Part shown: positions 11,345-25,189 of the stretch, in pieces
How positions within the stretch are numbered: the stretch's first letter is position 1
Layout of the letters: the number at the start of each line of letters is the position of its first letter
From: Sipunculus nudus
Lineage: Eukaryota; Annelida; Sipuncula; Golfingiida; Sipunculidae
DNA: 64,000 bases
Direction: 5' to 3'
Assembly: GCA_026874595.1 (NCBI GenBank)
Contig: CM049317.1
Coordinates: 39,336,401-39,400,400 of the forward strand
Program-made: the position numbers and the translations under genes
The notes under the pieces: generated by a model
What the model was told of the DNA's origin: nothing
Database searches by the model: none
What the model saw: the letters and a program-made list of their open reading frames with translations, nothing else

Positions 11345-12935
11345 TAGAATATACACAAACCTGTATATGTACACAGACCTGGTTATATGAGATTCACTGG
11401 GCTGTATACACAGACCTGGTGATATGAGATTCACTGGGCTGTATACACAGACCTGGGGATATGAGATTCACTGGGCTGTATACACAGACCTGGGGATATG
11501 AGATTCACTGGGCTGTATACACAGACCTGGTGATATGAGATTCACTGGGCTGTATACACAGACCTTGTGATATGAGATTAGCTGGGCTGTATACACAGAC
11601 CTGGTGATATGAGATTCACTGGGCTGTATACACAGACCTGGTGATATGAGATTCACTGGGCTGTGTAAACAGACTTGGTGATAGGAGATTCACTGGGCTG
11701 TGTACACAGACCTGGTGATAGGAGATTCACTGGGCTGTGTACACAGACCTGGTGATTTGAGATTCACTGGGATGTATAGACAGACCTGGTGATATGAGAT
11801 TCACTGTGCTGTATAGACAGACCTGGTGATATGAGATTCACTGGGCTGTGTACACAGACCTGGTGATATGAGATTCACTGGGCTGTATAGACAGACCTGG
11901 TGATATGAGATTCACTGGGCTGTAGAGACAGACCTGGTGATATAAGATTAACTGGGCTGTGTACACAGACCTGGTGATATGAGATTCACTGGGCTGTGTA
12001 CACAGACCTGATGATATGAGATTCACTGGGCTGTGTACACAGACCTGGTGATATGAGATTCACTGGGCTGTGTACACAGACCTGGTGATATGAGATTCAC
12101 TGGGCTGTGTACACAGACCTGGTGATATGAGATTCACTGGGCTGTGTACACAGACCTGGTGATATGAGATTCACTGGGCTGTGTACACAGACCTGGTGAT
12201 ATGAGATTCAATAAGCTGTGTACACAGACCTGGTGATATGAGATTCACTGGGCTGTGTACACAGACCTGGTGATATGAGATTCAATAAGCTGTGTACACA
12301 GACCTGGTGATATGAGATTCACTGGGCTGCGTACACAGACCTGGTGATATGAGATTCACTAAGCTGTGTACACAGACCTGGTGATATGAGATTCACTGGG
12401 CTGTGTACACAGACCTGATGATATGAGATTCACTGGGCTGTGTACACAGACCTGGTGATATGAGATTCACTGGGCTGTGTACACAGACCTGGTGATATGA
12501 GATTCACTGGGCTGTGTACACAGACCTGGTGATATGAGATTCACTGGGCTGTGTACACAGACCTGGTGATATGAGATTCAATAAGCTGTGTACACAGACC
12601 TGGTGATATGAGATTCACTGGGCTGTGTACACAGACCTGGTGATATGAGATTCAATAAGCTGTGTACACAGACCTGGTGATATGAGATTCACTGGGCTGT
12701 GTACACAGACCTGGTGATATGAGATTCACTAAGCTGTGTACACAGACCTGGTGATATGAGATTCACTGGGCTGTGTACACAGACCTGGTGATATGAGATT
12801 CACTGGGCTGTGTACACAGACCTGGTGATATGAGATTCACTGGACTGTGTACACAGACCTGGTGATATGAGATTCACTGGGCTGTATACACAGACCTGGT
12901 GATAAGAGGTTCACTGGGCTGTATACACATTTGTG
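11345..12935 (+). repeat. 37-bp tandem satellite, about 43 copies
   Basis: The unit reads 'ctgggctgtgtacacagacc' then 'tggtgatatgagattca'. The first third of the array is more diverged, with gtatacac, gtatagac and gtagagac variants. The later part is more uniform and shows a 10-unit higher-order repeat: the rare variant 'ataagctgtg' at 12211 recurs at 12581, exactly 370 bp later. Frames in it (for example 11468-11656 and 11838-12026, minus strand) are satellite translations, not genes. Confidence 0.95.
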
Positions 12936-13640
12936 TGCTCCAGCTATGCACCTGTATATTTATATGAGTCATTAGTCTTTATTTTCAGGTGTCACTCTCT
13001 CCATGCATACACCACAGAATATTACAGCTCTGTGCCATCATGCAAAACACCTCTTGTTATTTTCCATAGCAGCAGCCCAGACGCAGGGAAGCCATTCGTC
13101 TTGTCCTCAAACACTGTGTTTAACAGCAACTTTTGTTTTGGTCAAATGCACAACAGGAGCCATTTGGGTGCACACATATTCAGCAGTATAAATATCATTC
13201 AAATTTGTTATATAATCTCCAGACACGAGGCTTTTTTTAGTGTGTCTGAATGTGTAACTGGCTCTGGTATCTTTTGAAGTACCAGATTGTATGATTGTAC
13301 GTTGTGTATAAGATGGCCCAGGTCTTGATGATATGCAGTTCAGCCAGGATTTAATTTTGTGAGGGACTCCATGGATTCCAGATATTAGGCACCCATCATA
13401 ACAATTCAGTTACAATGTGGTCATATGTTGAATTTGAGCTTCAGCTGTATTTATATCCTAGATCCTGTATTGAATTTCACATCTTATGTTGAAGGCTTTG
13501 TAGAGAGGAAAGATAATTGATGGAACTTTCACTGGTAACTTGTTAAGAGATGATTGTAGATTTTGTTAGCATGCAAACTCGTTGACTTCTTGCTGACACA
13601 TGTCAAAGGTCTGGAGGATACAAGTCTGGTGGATTATGTT
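12936..13640. other. Spacer between two satellites, no convincing gene
   Basis: An open frame of 114 codons (12933-13277) starts inside the satellite. A pyrimidine-rich tract ending in TTTTCAG at 12982-12988 could be a splice acceptor, but no good donor follows and the translation resembles no family I know. The rest (13278-13640) is AT-rich spacer. Confidence 0.35.
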
Positions 13641-14340
13641 CACACCAGCTGGATTATGTTCACACCAGCTGGATTATGTTCACACCAGTTGGATAACATT
13701 CACACCTGCTGGCCGAGCAGATCATTTTCACACTGGCTGGATTATGTTCACACTGGCTGGATTATGTTCACACTGAATTGATTATGTTCACACTGACTGG
13801 ATTATGTTCACACTGGCTGGATTATGTTCACACTGAATTGATTATGTTCACACTGACTGGATTATGTTCACACTGACTGGGTTATGTTCACACTGGCTGG
13901 ATTATGTTCACACTGACTGGATTATGTTCACACTGACTGGATTATGTTCACACTGACTGGATTATGTTTACACTGGCTGGATTATGTTCACACTGGCTGG
14001 ATTATGTTCACACTGACTGGATTACATTCACATCCACTGAATTATGTTCATACTGACTGGATAACATTCACACCCAATGAGTTATGTTCACACAAGCTGG
14101 ATAATGTTCACACCAGCTGGACTATGTTCACACTAGCTGGACTATATTCACACTAGCTGGATAAGGTTCAACCAGCTTAACTTTATTCACACCAGCTGGA
14201 CTATGTTCACACCAGCTGGACTATATTCACACTAGCTTGATAAGTTTCACACCAGCTGGACTGTGTTCACACTAGCTGGATAAGGTTCACACCAGCTGGA
14301 CTATGTTTACACCTGCTGGACTATGTTCACACTAGCTCGA

Positions 14341-17300
14341 TAAGGTTCACACCAGCTGGACTATATTAACCCAAGCTGGACTATATTCACACCAGCTGGA
14401 CTATGTTCACATTAGCTGGATAAGGTTCACACCAGCTGGACTATGTTCACACCTGCTGGACTATGTTCACACCTGCTACACTATGTTCACACTAGCTGGA
14501 TAAGGTTCACACCAGCTGGACTATATTCGCTCCAGCTGGACTATATTCACAGCAGCTGGACTATGTTCACACTAGCTGGACTATGTTTACACCTTCTGGA
14601 CTATGTTCACACTAGCTGGATAAGGTTCACACCAGCTGGACTATATTAACTCCAGCTGGACTATATTCACACCAGCTGGACTATGTTCACATTAGTTTGA
14701 TAAAGATCACACTGACTGGACTATGTTCACACTAGCTGGATAAGGTTCACACCAGCTGGATAAGGTTCACACCAGCTGGACTATATTAACACCAGCCGGA
14801 CTATATTTACACCAGCTGGACTATGTTCACATTAGCTGGATAAGGTTCACAACAGGTGGATTATGTTCACACTCATGTGACTATGTTCACACCAGCTGGA
14901 CTATATTCACAGCAGCTGGACTATGTTCACACTAGCTGGACTATGTTTACACCTTCTGGACTATGTTCACACTAGCTGGATAAGGTTCACACCAGCTGGA
15001 CTATATTAACTCCAGCTGGACTATAATCGACCAGCTGGACTATGTTCACATTAGCTTGATAAAGAATACACTGACTGGACTATGTTCACACTAGCTGGAT
15101 AAGGTTCACACCAGCTGGACTATATTAACTCCAGCATGACTATATTCATACCAGCTGGACTATGTTCACATTAGCTGGATAAGGTTCACACCAGCTGGAC
15201 TATGTTCACACCTGCTGGACTATGTTCACACTAGCTGGATAAGGTTCACACCAGCTGGACTATATTAACTCCAGCTGGACTATATTCACACCAGCTGGAC
15301 TGTTCACATTAGCTGGATAAAGTTCACACCAGCTGGACTATATTCACACCAGCTGGACTGTTCACACTAGCTGGATAAGGTTCACACCAGCTGGACTATA
15401 TTAACACCAGCCGGACTATATTTACACCAGCTGGACTATGTTCACATTAGCTGGATAAGGTTCACAACAGGTGGATTATGTTCACACTCATGTGACTATG
15501 TTCACACCAGCTGGACTATGTTCACACTAGCTGCATAGGGTTCACACCAGTTGGACTGTGTTCACACTAGCTGGATAAGGTTCACACCATCTGGACTATG
15601 TTTACACCTGCTGGACTATGTTCACACTAGCTCTATAAGGTTCACACCAGCTGGACTATATTAACCCAAGCTGGACTATATTCACACCAGCTGGACTATG
15701 TTCACATTAGCTGGATAAGGTTCACACCAGCTGGACTATGTTCACACTAGCTGGATAAGGTTCAAACCAGCTGGACTATATTCACTCCAGCTGGACTATA
15801 TTCACAGCAGCTGGACTATGTTCACACTAGCTGGACTATTTTTACACCTTCTGGACTATGTTCACACTAGCTCGATAAGGTTCACACCAGCTGGACTATA
15901 TTAACTCCAGCTGGACTATATTCACACCAGCTGGACTATGTTCACATTAGCTTGATAAAGATCACACTGACTGGACTATGTTCACACTAGCTGGATAAGG
16001 TTCACACCAGCTGGACTATATTAACTCCAGCATGATTATATTCACACCAGCTGGACTATGTTCACATTAGCTTGATAAGGTTCACACCAGCTGGACTATG
16101 TTCACACCTGCTGGACTATGTTAACACTGGCTGGATAAGGTTCACACCAGCTGGACTATATTAACTCCAGCTGGACTATATTAACTCCAGCTGGATAAGG
16201 TTCACACCAGCTGGACTATATTAACCCAAGCTGGACTATATTCACACCAGCTGGACTATGTTCACATTAGCTGGATAAGGTTCACACCAGCTGGACTATG
16301 TTCACACCTGCTGGACTATGTTCACACCTGCTACACTATGTTCACAATAGCTGGATAAGGTTCACACCAGCTGGACTATATTCGCTCCAGCTGGACTATA
16401 TTCACAGCAGCTGGACTATGTTCACACTAGCTGGACTATGTTTACACCTTCTGGACTATGTTCACACTAGCTGGATAAGGTTCACACCAGCTGGACTATA
16501 TTAACTCCAGCTGGACTATATTCACACCAGCTGGACTATGTTCACATTAGTTTGATAAAGATCACACTGACTGGACTATGTTCACACTAGCTGGATAAGG
16601 TTCACACCAGCTGGATAAGGTTCACACCAGCTGGACTATATTAACACCAGCCGGACTATATTTACACCAGCTGGACTATGTTCACATTAGCTGGATAAGG
16701 TTCACAACAGGTGGATTATGTTCACACTCATGTGACTATGTTCACACCAGCTGGACTATATTCACAGCAGCTGGACTATGTTCACACTAGCTGGACTATG
16801 TTTACACCTTCTGGACTATGTTCACACTAGCTGGATAAGGTTCACACCAGCTGGACTATATTAACTCCAGCTGGACTATAATCGACCAGCTGGACTATGT
16901 TCACATTAGCTTGATAAAGATCACACTGACTGGACTATGTTCACACTAGCTGGATAAGGTTCACACCAGCTGGACTATATTAACTCCAGCATGACTATAT
17001 TCATACCAGCTGGACTATGTTCACATTAGCTGGATAAGGTTCACACCAGCTGGACTATGTTCACACCTGCTGGACTATGTTCACACTAGCTGGATAAGGT
17101 TCACACCAGCTGGACTATATTAACTCCAGCTGGACTATATTCACACCAGCTGGACTGTTCACATTAGCTGGATAAAGTTCACACCAGCTGGACTATATTC
17201 ACACCAGCTGGACTGTTCACACTAGCTGGATAAGGTTCACACCAGCTGGACTATATTAACACCAGCCGGACTATATTTACACCAGCTGGACTATGTTCAC

Positions 17301-18050
17301 ATTAGCTGGATAAGGTTCACAACAGGTGGATTATGTTCACACTCATGTGACTATGTTCACACCAGCTGGACTATGTTCACACTAGCTGCATAGGGTTCAC
17401 ACCAGTTGGACTGTGTTCACACTAGCTGGATAAGGTTCACACCATCTGGACTATGTTTACACCTGCTGGACTATGTTCACACTAGCTCTATAAGGTTCAC
17501 ACCAGCTGGACTATATTAACCCAAGCTGGACTATATTCACACCAGCTGGACTATGTTCACATTAGCTGGATAAGGTTCACACCAGCTGGACTATGTTCAC
17601 ACTAGCTGGATAAGGTTCAAACCAGCTGGACTATATTCACTCCAGCTGGACTATATTCACAGCAGCTGGACTATGTTCACACTAGCTGGACTATTTTTAC
17701 ACCTTCTGGACTATGTTCACACTAGCTCGATAAGGTTCACACCAGCTGGACTATATTAACTCCAGCTGGACTATATTCACACCAGCTGGACTATGTTCAC
17801 ATTAGCTTGATAAAGATCACACTGACTGGACTATGTTCACACTAGCTGGATAAGGTTCACACCAGCTGGACTATATTAACTCCAGCATGATTATATTCAC
17901 ACCAGCTGGACTATGTTCACATTAGCTTGATAAGGTTCACACCAGCTGGACTATGTTCACACCTGCTGGACTATGTTAACACTGGCTGGATAAGGTTCAC
18001 ACCAGCTGGACTATATTAACTCCAGCTGGACTATATTAACTCCAGCTGGA
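14341..18050 (+). repeat. Two copies of a 1855-bp higher-order repeat
   Basis: Segment 14341-16195 is repeated at 16196-18050 almost base for base. Private variants keep the same spacing of about 1855 bp: the 'cctgctacactatg' unit near 14472 and 16327, 'ctataatcgaccagc' near 15021 and 16876, and 'cactcatgtgactatg' near 15485 and 17340. The copies differ at a few sites, for example 'actagctgg' versus 'aatagctgg' in the unit after cctgctacac. This is segmental duplication of roughly 93 units at once. Confidence 0.9.
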
Positions 18051-18861
18051 CTATATTCACACCAGCTGGACTATGTTCACATTAGCTGGATAAAGTTCAC
18101 ACCAGCTGGACTATATTCACACCAGCTGGACTGTTCACACTAGCTGTATAAGGTTTACACCAGCTGGACTATATTAACACCAGCCAGACTATATTTACAC
18201 CAGCTGGACTATGTTCACATTAGCTGGATAAGGTTCACACTAGCTGCATAGGGTTCACACCAGCTGGACTATGTTCACACCAGCTCGACTATGTACACAC
18301 CAGCTGGACTATATTCACACCACCTGAACTATATTCACACCAGCTTGACTATGTTTACACCAGCTGGATAAAGTTCACACCAGCTGAACTATGTTCACAC
18401 TAGCTGTATAAGGTTCACACCAGCTGGACTATATTAACACCAGCCGGACTATATTTACACCAGCTGGACTATGTTCACATTAGATGGATAAGGTTCACAC
18501 TAGCTGCATAGGGTTCACACAAGCTGGACTATGTTCACACCAGCTCGACTATGTACACACCAGCTGGACTATATTCATACCAGCTGGACTGTATTCACAC
18601 CACCTGAACTATATTCACACCAGCTTGACTATGTTTACACCAGCTGGATAAAGTTCACACCAGCTGAACTATGTTCACACCAGCTGAACTATATTCACAC
18701 CAGCTGGACTATGTTTACACTAGCTGGACTATGTTCACTTCAGCTTGACTATGTTCACACTTATAGCTGGATAAGATTCACAACAGCTGGACTGTTCACA
18801 CCAGCTGGACTAGGTTCTCACTTATAGCTGGATAAGGTTCACACCAGCTGGACTATATTCA

Positions 18862-21017
18862 CACTGACTTGACTGTGTTCACACTAGCTGGATAAGGTTC
18901 ACAACAGTTGGACTTTATTCACACCAGCTGGACTATGTTCAAAACAGCTGAACTATGTTCACACTAGCTGGGCTATGTTCACACTAGCTGGAAAAGGTTC
19001 ATACCAGCTAAACTATATTCACACCAGCTGGACTACGTTTACACTTATAGCTGGATAAGGTTCACACCAGCTTGACTATGTTCACACCAGCTGGACTATG
19101 TTCACACCAGCTTGACTATGTTCACACCAGCTGGACTATGTTCACACCAGCTGGACTATGTTCACACTAGCTGGACTATGTTCACACTTATAGATGGATA
19201 AGGTTCACACCAGGTTGACTATGTTCACACCAGCTGGACTATGTTCACATCAGCTTGACTATGTTTACACCAGCTGGACTATGTTCACACTTATAGATGG
19301 ATAAGGTTCACACCAGCTAGACTGTGTTCACACTAGCTGGACTATGTTCACACCAGCTGGACTATGTTCACACTAGCAGGATAAGGTTCACACCAGCTGG
19401 ACTATATTCACACCAGCTGGACTATGTTTACACGTATAGCTGGATAAGGTTCACACCAGCTTGACTATGTTCACACCAGCTGGACTATGTTCCCACTTGC
19501 TGGATAAGGTTCACAACAGTTGGACTTTATTCACACCAGCTGGACTATGTTCAAACCAGCTGAACTATGTTCACACTAGCTGGACTATGTTCACACTAGC
19601 TGGATAAGGTTCACACCAGCTGGACTATATTCACACCAGCTGGACTATGTTTACACTTATAACAGGATAAGGTTCACACCAGCTGGACTATGTTCACACC
19701 AGCTGAACTATGTACACACCAGCTGGACTATGTTCACACCAGCTGGACTATGTTCACACTAGCAGGATAAGGTTCACACCAGCTTGACTATGTTCACACC
19801 AGCTGGACTATGTTCACACTTATAGATGGATAAGGTTCACACCAGCTTGACTTTTTTCCCACTAGCTGGACTATGTTCACACCAGCTGGACTATGTTCAC
19901 ACTAGCAGGATAAGGTTCACACCAGCTTGACTATATTCACACTGACTTGACTGTGTTCACACTAGCTGGATAAGGTTCACAACAGTTGGACTTTATTCAC
20001 ACCAGCTGGACTATGTTCAAAACAGCTGAACTATGTTCACACTAGCTGGGCTATGTTCACACTACTTGGAAAAGGTTCATACCAGCTAAACTATATTCAC
20101 ACCAGCTGGACTACGTTTACACTTATAGCTGGATAAGGTTCACACCAGCTTGACTATGTTCACACCAGCTGGACTATGTTCACACCAGCTTGACTATGTT
20201 CACACCAGCTGGACTATGTTCACACCAGCTGGACTATGTTCACACTAGCTGGACTATGTTCACACTTATAGATGGATAAGGTTCACACCAGGTTGACTAT
20301 GTTCACACCAGCTGGACTATGTTCACATCAGCTTGACTATGTTTACACCAGCTGGACTATGTTCACACTTATAGATGGATAAGGTTCACACCAGCTAGAC
20401 TGTGTTCACACTAGCTGGACTATGTTCACACCAGCTGGACTATGTTCACACTAGCAGAAAGAGGTTCACACCAGCTGGACTATATTCACACCAGCTGGAC
20501 TATGTTTACACGTATAGCTGGATAAGGTTCACACCAGCTTGACTATGTTCACACCAGCTGGACTATGTTCCCACTTGCTGGATAAGGTTCACAACAGTTG
20601 GACTTTATTCACACCAGCTGGACTATGTTCAAACCAGCTGAACTATGTTCACACTAGCTGGACTATGTTCACACTAGCTGGATAAGGTTCACACCAGCTG
20701 GACTATATTCACACCAGCTGGACTATGTTTACACTTATAACAGGATAAGGTTCACACCAGCTGGACTATGTTCACACCAGCTGAACTATGTTCACACCAG
20801 CTGGACTATGTTCACACCAGCTGGACTATGTTCACACCAGCTGGACTATGTTCACACTAGCAGGATAAGGTTCACACCAGCTTGACTATGTTCACACCAG
20901 CTGGACTATGTTCACACTTATAGATGGATAAGGTTCACACCAGCTTGACTGTGTTCCCACTAGCTGGACTATGTTCACACCAGCTGGACTATGTTCACAC
21001 TAGCAGGATAAGGTTCA
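18862..21017 (+). repeat. Second higher-order repeat, period about 1078 bp
   Basis: The landmark 'cactgacttgactgtgttca' at about 18862 recurs near 19940, and 'gactacgtttacacttatag' at 19031 recurs at 20109 (offset 1078). A shorter duplication of about 570 bp follows: 'acttataacaggataaggtt' occurs at about 19655, 20732 and 21306. This part uses 'cttatag' spacer variants absent from the 1855-bp block, so the array has at least two separately amplified domains. Confidence 0.8.
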
Positions 21018-21872
21018 CACCAGCTGGACTATATTCACACCAGCTGGACTATGTTCACACTTATAGCTGGATAAGGTTCACACCAGCTTGACTATGTTCA
21101 CACATAAAGATGGATAAGGTTCACACCAGCTTGACTATGTTCACACCAACTGGACTATGTACACACTTATAGCTGGATAAGGTTCACACCAGCTAACTAT
21201 TTTCACACCAGCTGGACTATTTTCACACCAGCTGGACTATGTTCACACTAGCTGGATAAGGTTCACACCAGCTGGACTATATTCACACCAGCTGGACTAT
21301 GTTTACACTTATAACAGGATAAGGTTCACACCAGCTGGACTATGTTCACACCAGCTGAACTATGTTCACACCAGCTGGACTATGTTCACACCAGCTGGAC
21401 TATGTTCACACCAGCTGGACTATGTTCACACTAGCAGGATAAGGTTCACACCAGCTTGACTATGTTCACACCAGCTGGACTATGTTCACACTTATAGATG
21501 GATAAGGTTCACACCAGCTTGACTATGTTCCCACTAGCTGGACTATGTTCACACCAGCTGGACTATGTTCACAATAGCAGGATAAGGTTCACACCAGCTG
21601 GACTATATTCACACCAGCTGGACTATGTTCACACTTATAGCTGGATAAGGTTCACACCAGCTTGACTATGTTCACACATAAAGATGGATAAGGTTCACAC
21701 CAGCTTGACTATGTTCACACCAACTGGACTATGTACACACTTATAGCTGGATAAGGTTCACACCAGCTTGACTATTTTCACACCAGCTGGACTATTTTCA
21801 CACCAGCTGGACTATTTTCACACCAGCTGGACTATATTCACACTGGCTGGATAAGGTTCACCCAAGCTGGAT

Positions 21873-22860
21873 GTGTGAAGAAGCTACCTTCAGCATTTAG
21901 TGTGTTCAGCTTTTAATTTTCTAATACATTCAATATTAATTAACCATTAACCAAAATGGCTATGCATGTAATCATGTGTAAATATATATGTTAAAGCTAG
22001 AAACTACAAACCAGGAAATAGATCAATATTGCATAATTTTAGAAGGTACGGACCTGAACATCAGTACCTTGTCCAACATCAGGAAAGATATTTACCCACT
22101 TAACACTTAACTATAATTAATTAAAATTCAATTGTATAACAAAAATAAGATCAGCATTTTTTTTTAGTTACTGGCACAGATATAAAATCAGTACCTAAAA
22201 TGTTGCCAAATTTTGACCATGGCACATTTTTCACTCTAAGTACTGCGGATTTAATTTTCACAGCATGTACCCTTATGGTCTGAAATTTTAAAAGCAAATG
22301 ACACAGAACTGTAGCTCTTATTCCAGTTTATGTCATACTTAAATGTATTGTGCAGTCAAACATCTCACAGTGGACACCTCCATAAAGTGGGCTTTTGGCC
22401 TCGTCCCTAGGTTACTGACATTATAGAGGTTTGACTCTATACCTGAGGTGCAGTCATTGGTGTAGGCCCACCTGGCTGAAAATCTGTGCTTGACTTGTGG
22501 CAGTCCCCTTGCTGAGCTAGGCTTCCTCCCTTCCCCCTTCTGTTGGCTGGATGCATACCAAAATAATTAAACGTTATAATTTTCTATGTCTAATTCTGTT
22601 GCTACATTTTCGACTTGGTTTTGTTACAAAACACCAGTGCACATTTAATTGGGTGTCCACACAGTGATGTATTGCTATAAAGATGTGAATGTTCATGTTG
22701 TCTTTGTTAGCTATCTGATATTGAATATTTATTGTATCTCCAAAGTCGGGATACTATGGTTTAAGCACTGTCGTGTTGCCATCGCCGCTGCCGCTGCCGC
22801 TGCTGCTGCAGAGATTTCTTTAAGACGCGATAACTCGAAAAAATATTTCACGAATCTTTA
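21873..22860 (+). repeat. Family B interior copy
   Basis: Text such as 'aaccaggaaatagatcaata', 'tcaggaaagatatttaccca', 'ttgccaaattttgaccatgg', 'cacagcatgtaccctta' and the later 'cagtgcacatttaattggg' with 'gtattgctat' parallels 41250-41940 and 28500-28900. A small inverted-repeat segment (about 22350-22440; 'agtcaaacatct' facing 'agaggtttgact') is embedded. A GCC/GCT triplet run is at 22782-22811. No gene is seen. Confidence 0.6.
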
Positions 22861-24075
22861 CTGGTGGCGCCATTTGCCATTTTTTTCATGTGGTGTCCAT
22901 CCGTACATTTGTTTCAGGTGAAAATTGCTCATACCTGAGGAGTCGTTCAATGTGTTGGTCTCCAATTTGGCATTGTACATCCATCTTGGAGAGTTTTCAT
23001 GTCAACCAGACAGGTGTCGTCACCTACCTTATGCGATTGTGCGCGTTGTGCATGAGTGCGTCGTGCGTCGTCTGTATGTTACCCATAGCTATCTCAAAAA
23101 TGGCAGGAGCTAGCATCACCAAATTTTTTACAAATTATCTATACTATATATATACAAAAATGTAATTTTAGACTCTTCTAGCTTTTACACTATTTTTATG
23201 ATGAAACTGTTAAGCTGATTGGTTTAAACTTTACAAGAATGATTCTATGGTAGGGTTCTGCCAGGTTTATAAGAGTAGATTGGGTAAATGCAGCTTTAAA
23301 AAAGCAGTGTAGCCAATTGAAAAAGGCTTTCAGTGTTTCAAAATAGATTTGACAACATGCAAATCGGTCACTCAGTTCAACCAGGTGAGGTCCAGACATC
23401 ACCATGGCAACTGACCTGGCTCTGTCTGCCGTCTAGACACATCGTCTAGATACAGAATGCCCAGATTAGAACTAGTGGACATATCTTTCAACTGTTTGAA
23501 AACTTGGTTTGCATTTTTAGCGATTCTGTGAGCTTATGCAAAGGTGAGGCATCGTCTGTCATGCGTCCTTTGCATTGTGCTTGTTCTGTACATTAACCCA
23601 TACTATCTCGAAAATGGCAGGAGCTAGCATCACCAAACTTTTTGCAAAAATTCAGTCATCTAAAAAATTCTATTGGATTTTGCTTATTTCTTGGCTAACT
23701 GCATTTTCTTAGATTTTATAAGGAAAAAGCTAAAAAAACATTTAAAAATGTTCTCAGAAACCATGCTGCCAAATTGTCCGTTCTTCTGTCCCAACATATC
23801 CGAAATATCCTAGTTTAAAAATGTCCAAGTCCAAAACATGCAGGTCTGAAACATCCATTTGGCTGAAATCATAATGACTAAGGTAGATATGCAGGACATA
23901 AGAGGATCAGTATTAAATTTGAAAAAATTAACCTCCATTCATACTCCCAAACTTTGCACAGGTTCACATTAGGCCCGTAGGCCTTGTTATAGTATGCATT
24001 AATCCCCTTTTTTCAAGAGTGATTCACCATATTGGCCCCCATATTTGGTGAAAAATATTGTTTCTCAACTTGATA
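22861..24075 (+). repeat. Family A and family C copies
   Basis: Family A text at 22860-23045 ('tggtggcgccatttgcc', 'ggtgaaaattgctcatacct', 'cttggagagtttt', 'ccagacaggtgtcgtcacct') is followed by family C text ('aaaatggcaggagctagcat' at about 23095 and 23612). Family A wording returns at 23995-24060 ('tttcaagagtgattcaccat'). No coding region is supported. Confidence 0.7.
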
Positions 24076-24700
24076 GATGGAAGAACCATAGTCACTTGCC
24101 AAGTGTCAGTATATGCTGCTGAAGACGGGGGGGCCTATTCTTAAAGGGGGGGGGGGATTAATTGTCAGGGAAACTATGGCACCTGCAGTGCCAAGAAATA
24201 TCTTGTTTTTAATAACTGAAATAAAGGAATCAGTACTATAAATTTTGATTATTAACCTAGTATAATGTAACAGCTGATACAGCCTTTAATAATTAGTCAA
24301 TTACATATTGATATCTTTAATTAGTAATATTTTAAAATTTTGACATATTTCATTTTTTTTTTATTTTGTAATAAATATAAACCAACAAATTAACACCTGG
24401 TTAAGACCTGGAAATTTAGATTAATATAATCAACTGCATCCTTGTCTGTCTGTCTTTTATTTGTCTCATTTTACCCCTATATAACAGTGAACAATTTTAT
24501 TTAATTATTTATTTTTCATTTTTATGATTGAAATGAAAAATACCCAATGGTGACTGTATGTGGTCATATGGAATACATTTTTTGGCCATCCATGGAAGAT
24601 CCTTAAAACATCAGTGATTGCAAGGTAATTTCCTGTTACTCATTAACTATAAAATTCCTTTTCCATTAATTTTTCTAAAAGTTTTTATTTCTAAACCAAT
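24076..24700. other. AT-rich spacer, no gene seen
   Basis: Contains two G-runs (24127-24133 and 24147-24157) and then T/A-rich DNA. No exon, satellite or element end is recognised. Confidence 0.4.
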
Positions 24701-25126
24701 AATTAATTATTGTTTATTGTTATGTTTTTGGCCAAAACAACAGCTACCATAGGAGGGGGGTTGGACAGTTAGATTCAGCAGAAGCCACCCAAGCGCTTGC
24801 TGGCTGCAGAGTATGCCTCGCTTCAAGCATGTATAATTGACCTGAAAGGTCAACAAGAGGACATATAGAGGGGTTTCAGTATAGCCTAGGTGTGACATGG
24901 TCTCATAAAAACTTTAATAGAAGCTACAGTTTTTGGTCTATTCCTTTCAAATTTCAAAATTTGTAGCTGAAATCCTTACATGTGCATGATATGGAAATTA
25001 AATCAACAGTGCTTACAGGGAATAAATGTGCCATGGACAAAGATGGGCAAAATTTAAGGTACTGATTTTATATTTATGTAAATAACTTATAAAATTTGTA
25101 ATATTCAGATCAAATTTTTATGCCCC
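24701..25126 (-). repeat. Family B 3' part in reverse orientation
   Basis: The minus strand carries the downstream part of family B. A 63-codon frame (24707-24898) reads SHLGYTETPLYVLLLTFQ, which also appears in a plus-strand family B copy at 63448-63681. The shared peptide and the 'gttatgtttttggccaaaac' text identify the repeat. I treat it as a repeat, not a gene. Confidence 0.7.
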
Positions 25127-25189
25127 CGCCACAAAGTGGCCGGGGCATATAATTTTACCCATGTCCGTCCTTCCGAAATCAAACAGTTG

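Larger units (their letters stand above)
13641..21872 (+). repeat. 20-bp tandem satellite, 8.2 kb, about 410 units
   Basis: The basic unit is 'accagctggactatgttcac'. Variants replace ggactatg with ggataagg, ttgactatg or gaactatg, ttcacacc with ttaactcc, and occasionally insert a 'cttatag' spacer (from about 18760 onward). The first part (13641-14040) uses 'ctggattatgttcacactga'. Almost every unit carries the E-box core CAGCTG or a one-base variant. Subregions are duplicated at kilobase scale (separate entries). Reading frames of 60-100 codons in it are by-products: 20 bp is not a multiple of 3, so each encodes a 20-residue cycle. Confidence 0.95.

Noticed and set aside
12933-13277. 114-codon plus-strand frame with an internal acceptor-like tract
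   Set aside because: It begins in satellite, lacks a donor or a good start, and the translation matches no recognisable family.
13563-21836. Frames of 60-100 codons such as MFTPAGLCSHLL
   Set aside because: Translations of the 20-bp satellite; the same peptide reappears exactly where the higher-order repeat duplicates.
22649-22921. 90-codon frame with poly-Ala run
   Set aside because: The Ala run is a GCC/GCT microsatellite and both sides are dispersed repeat.
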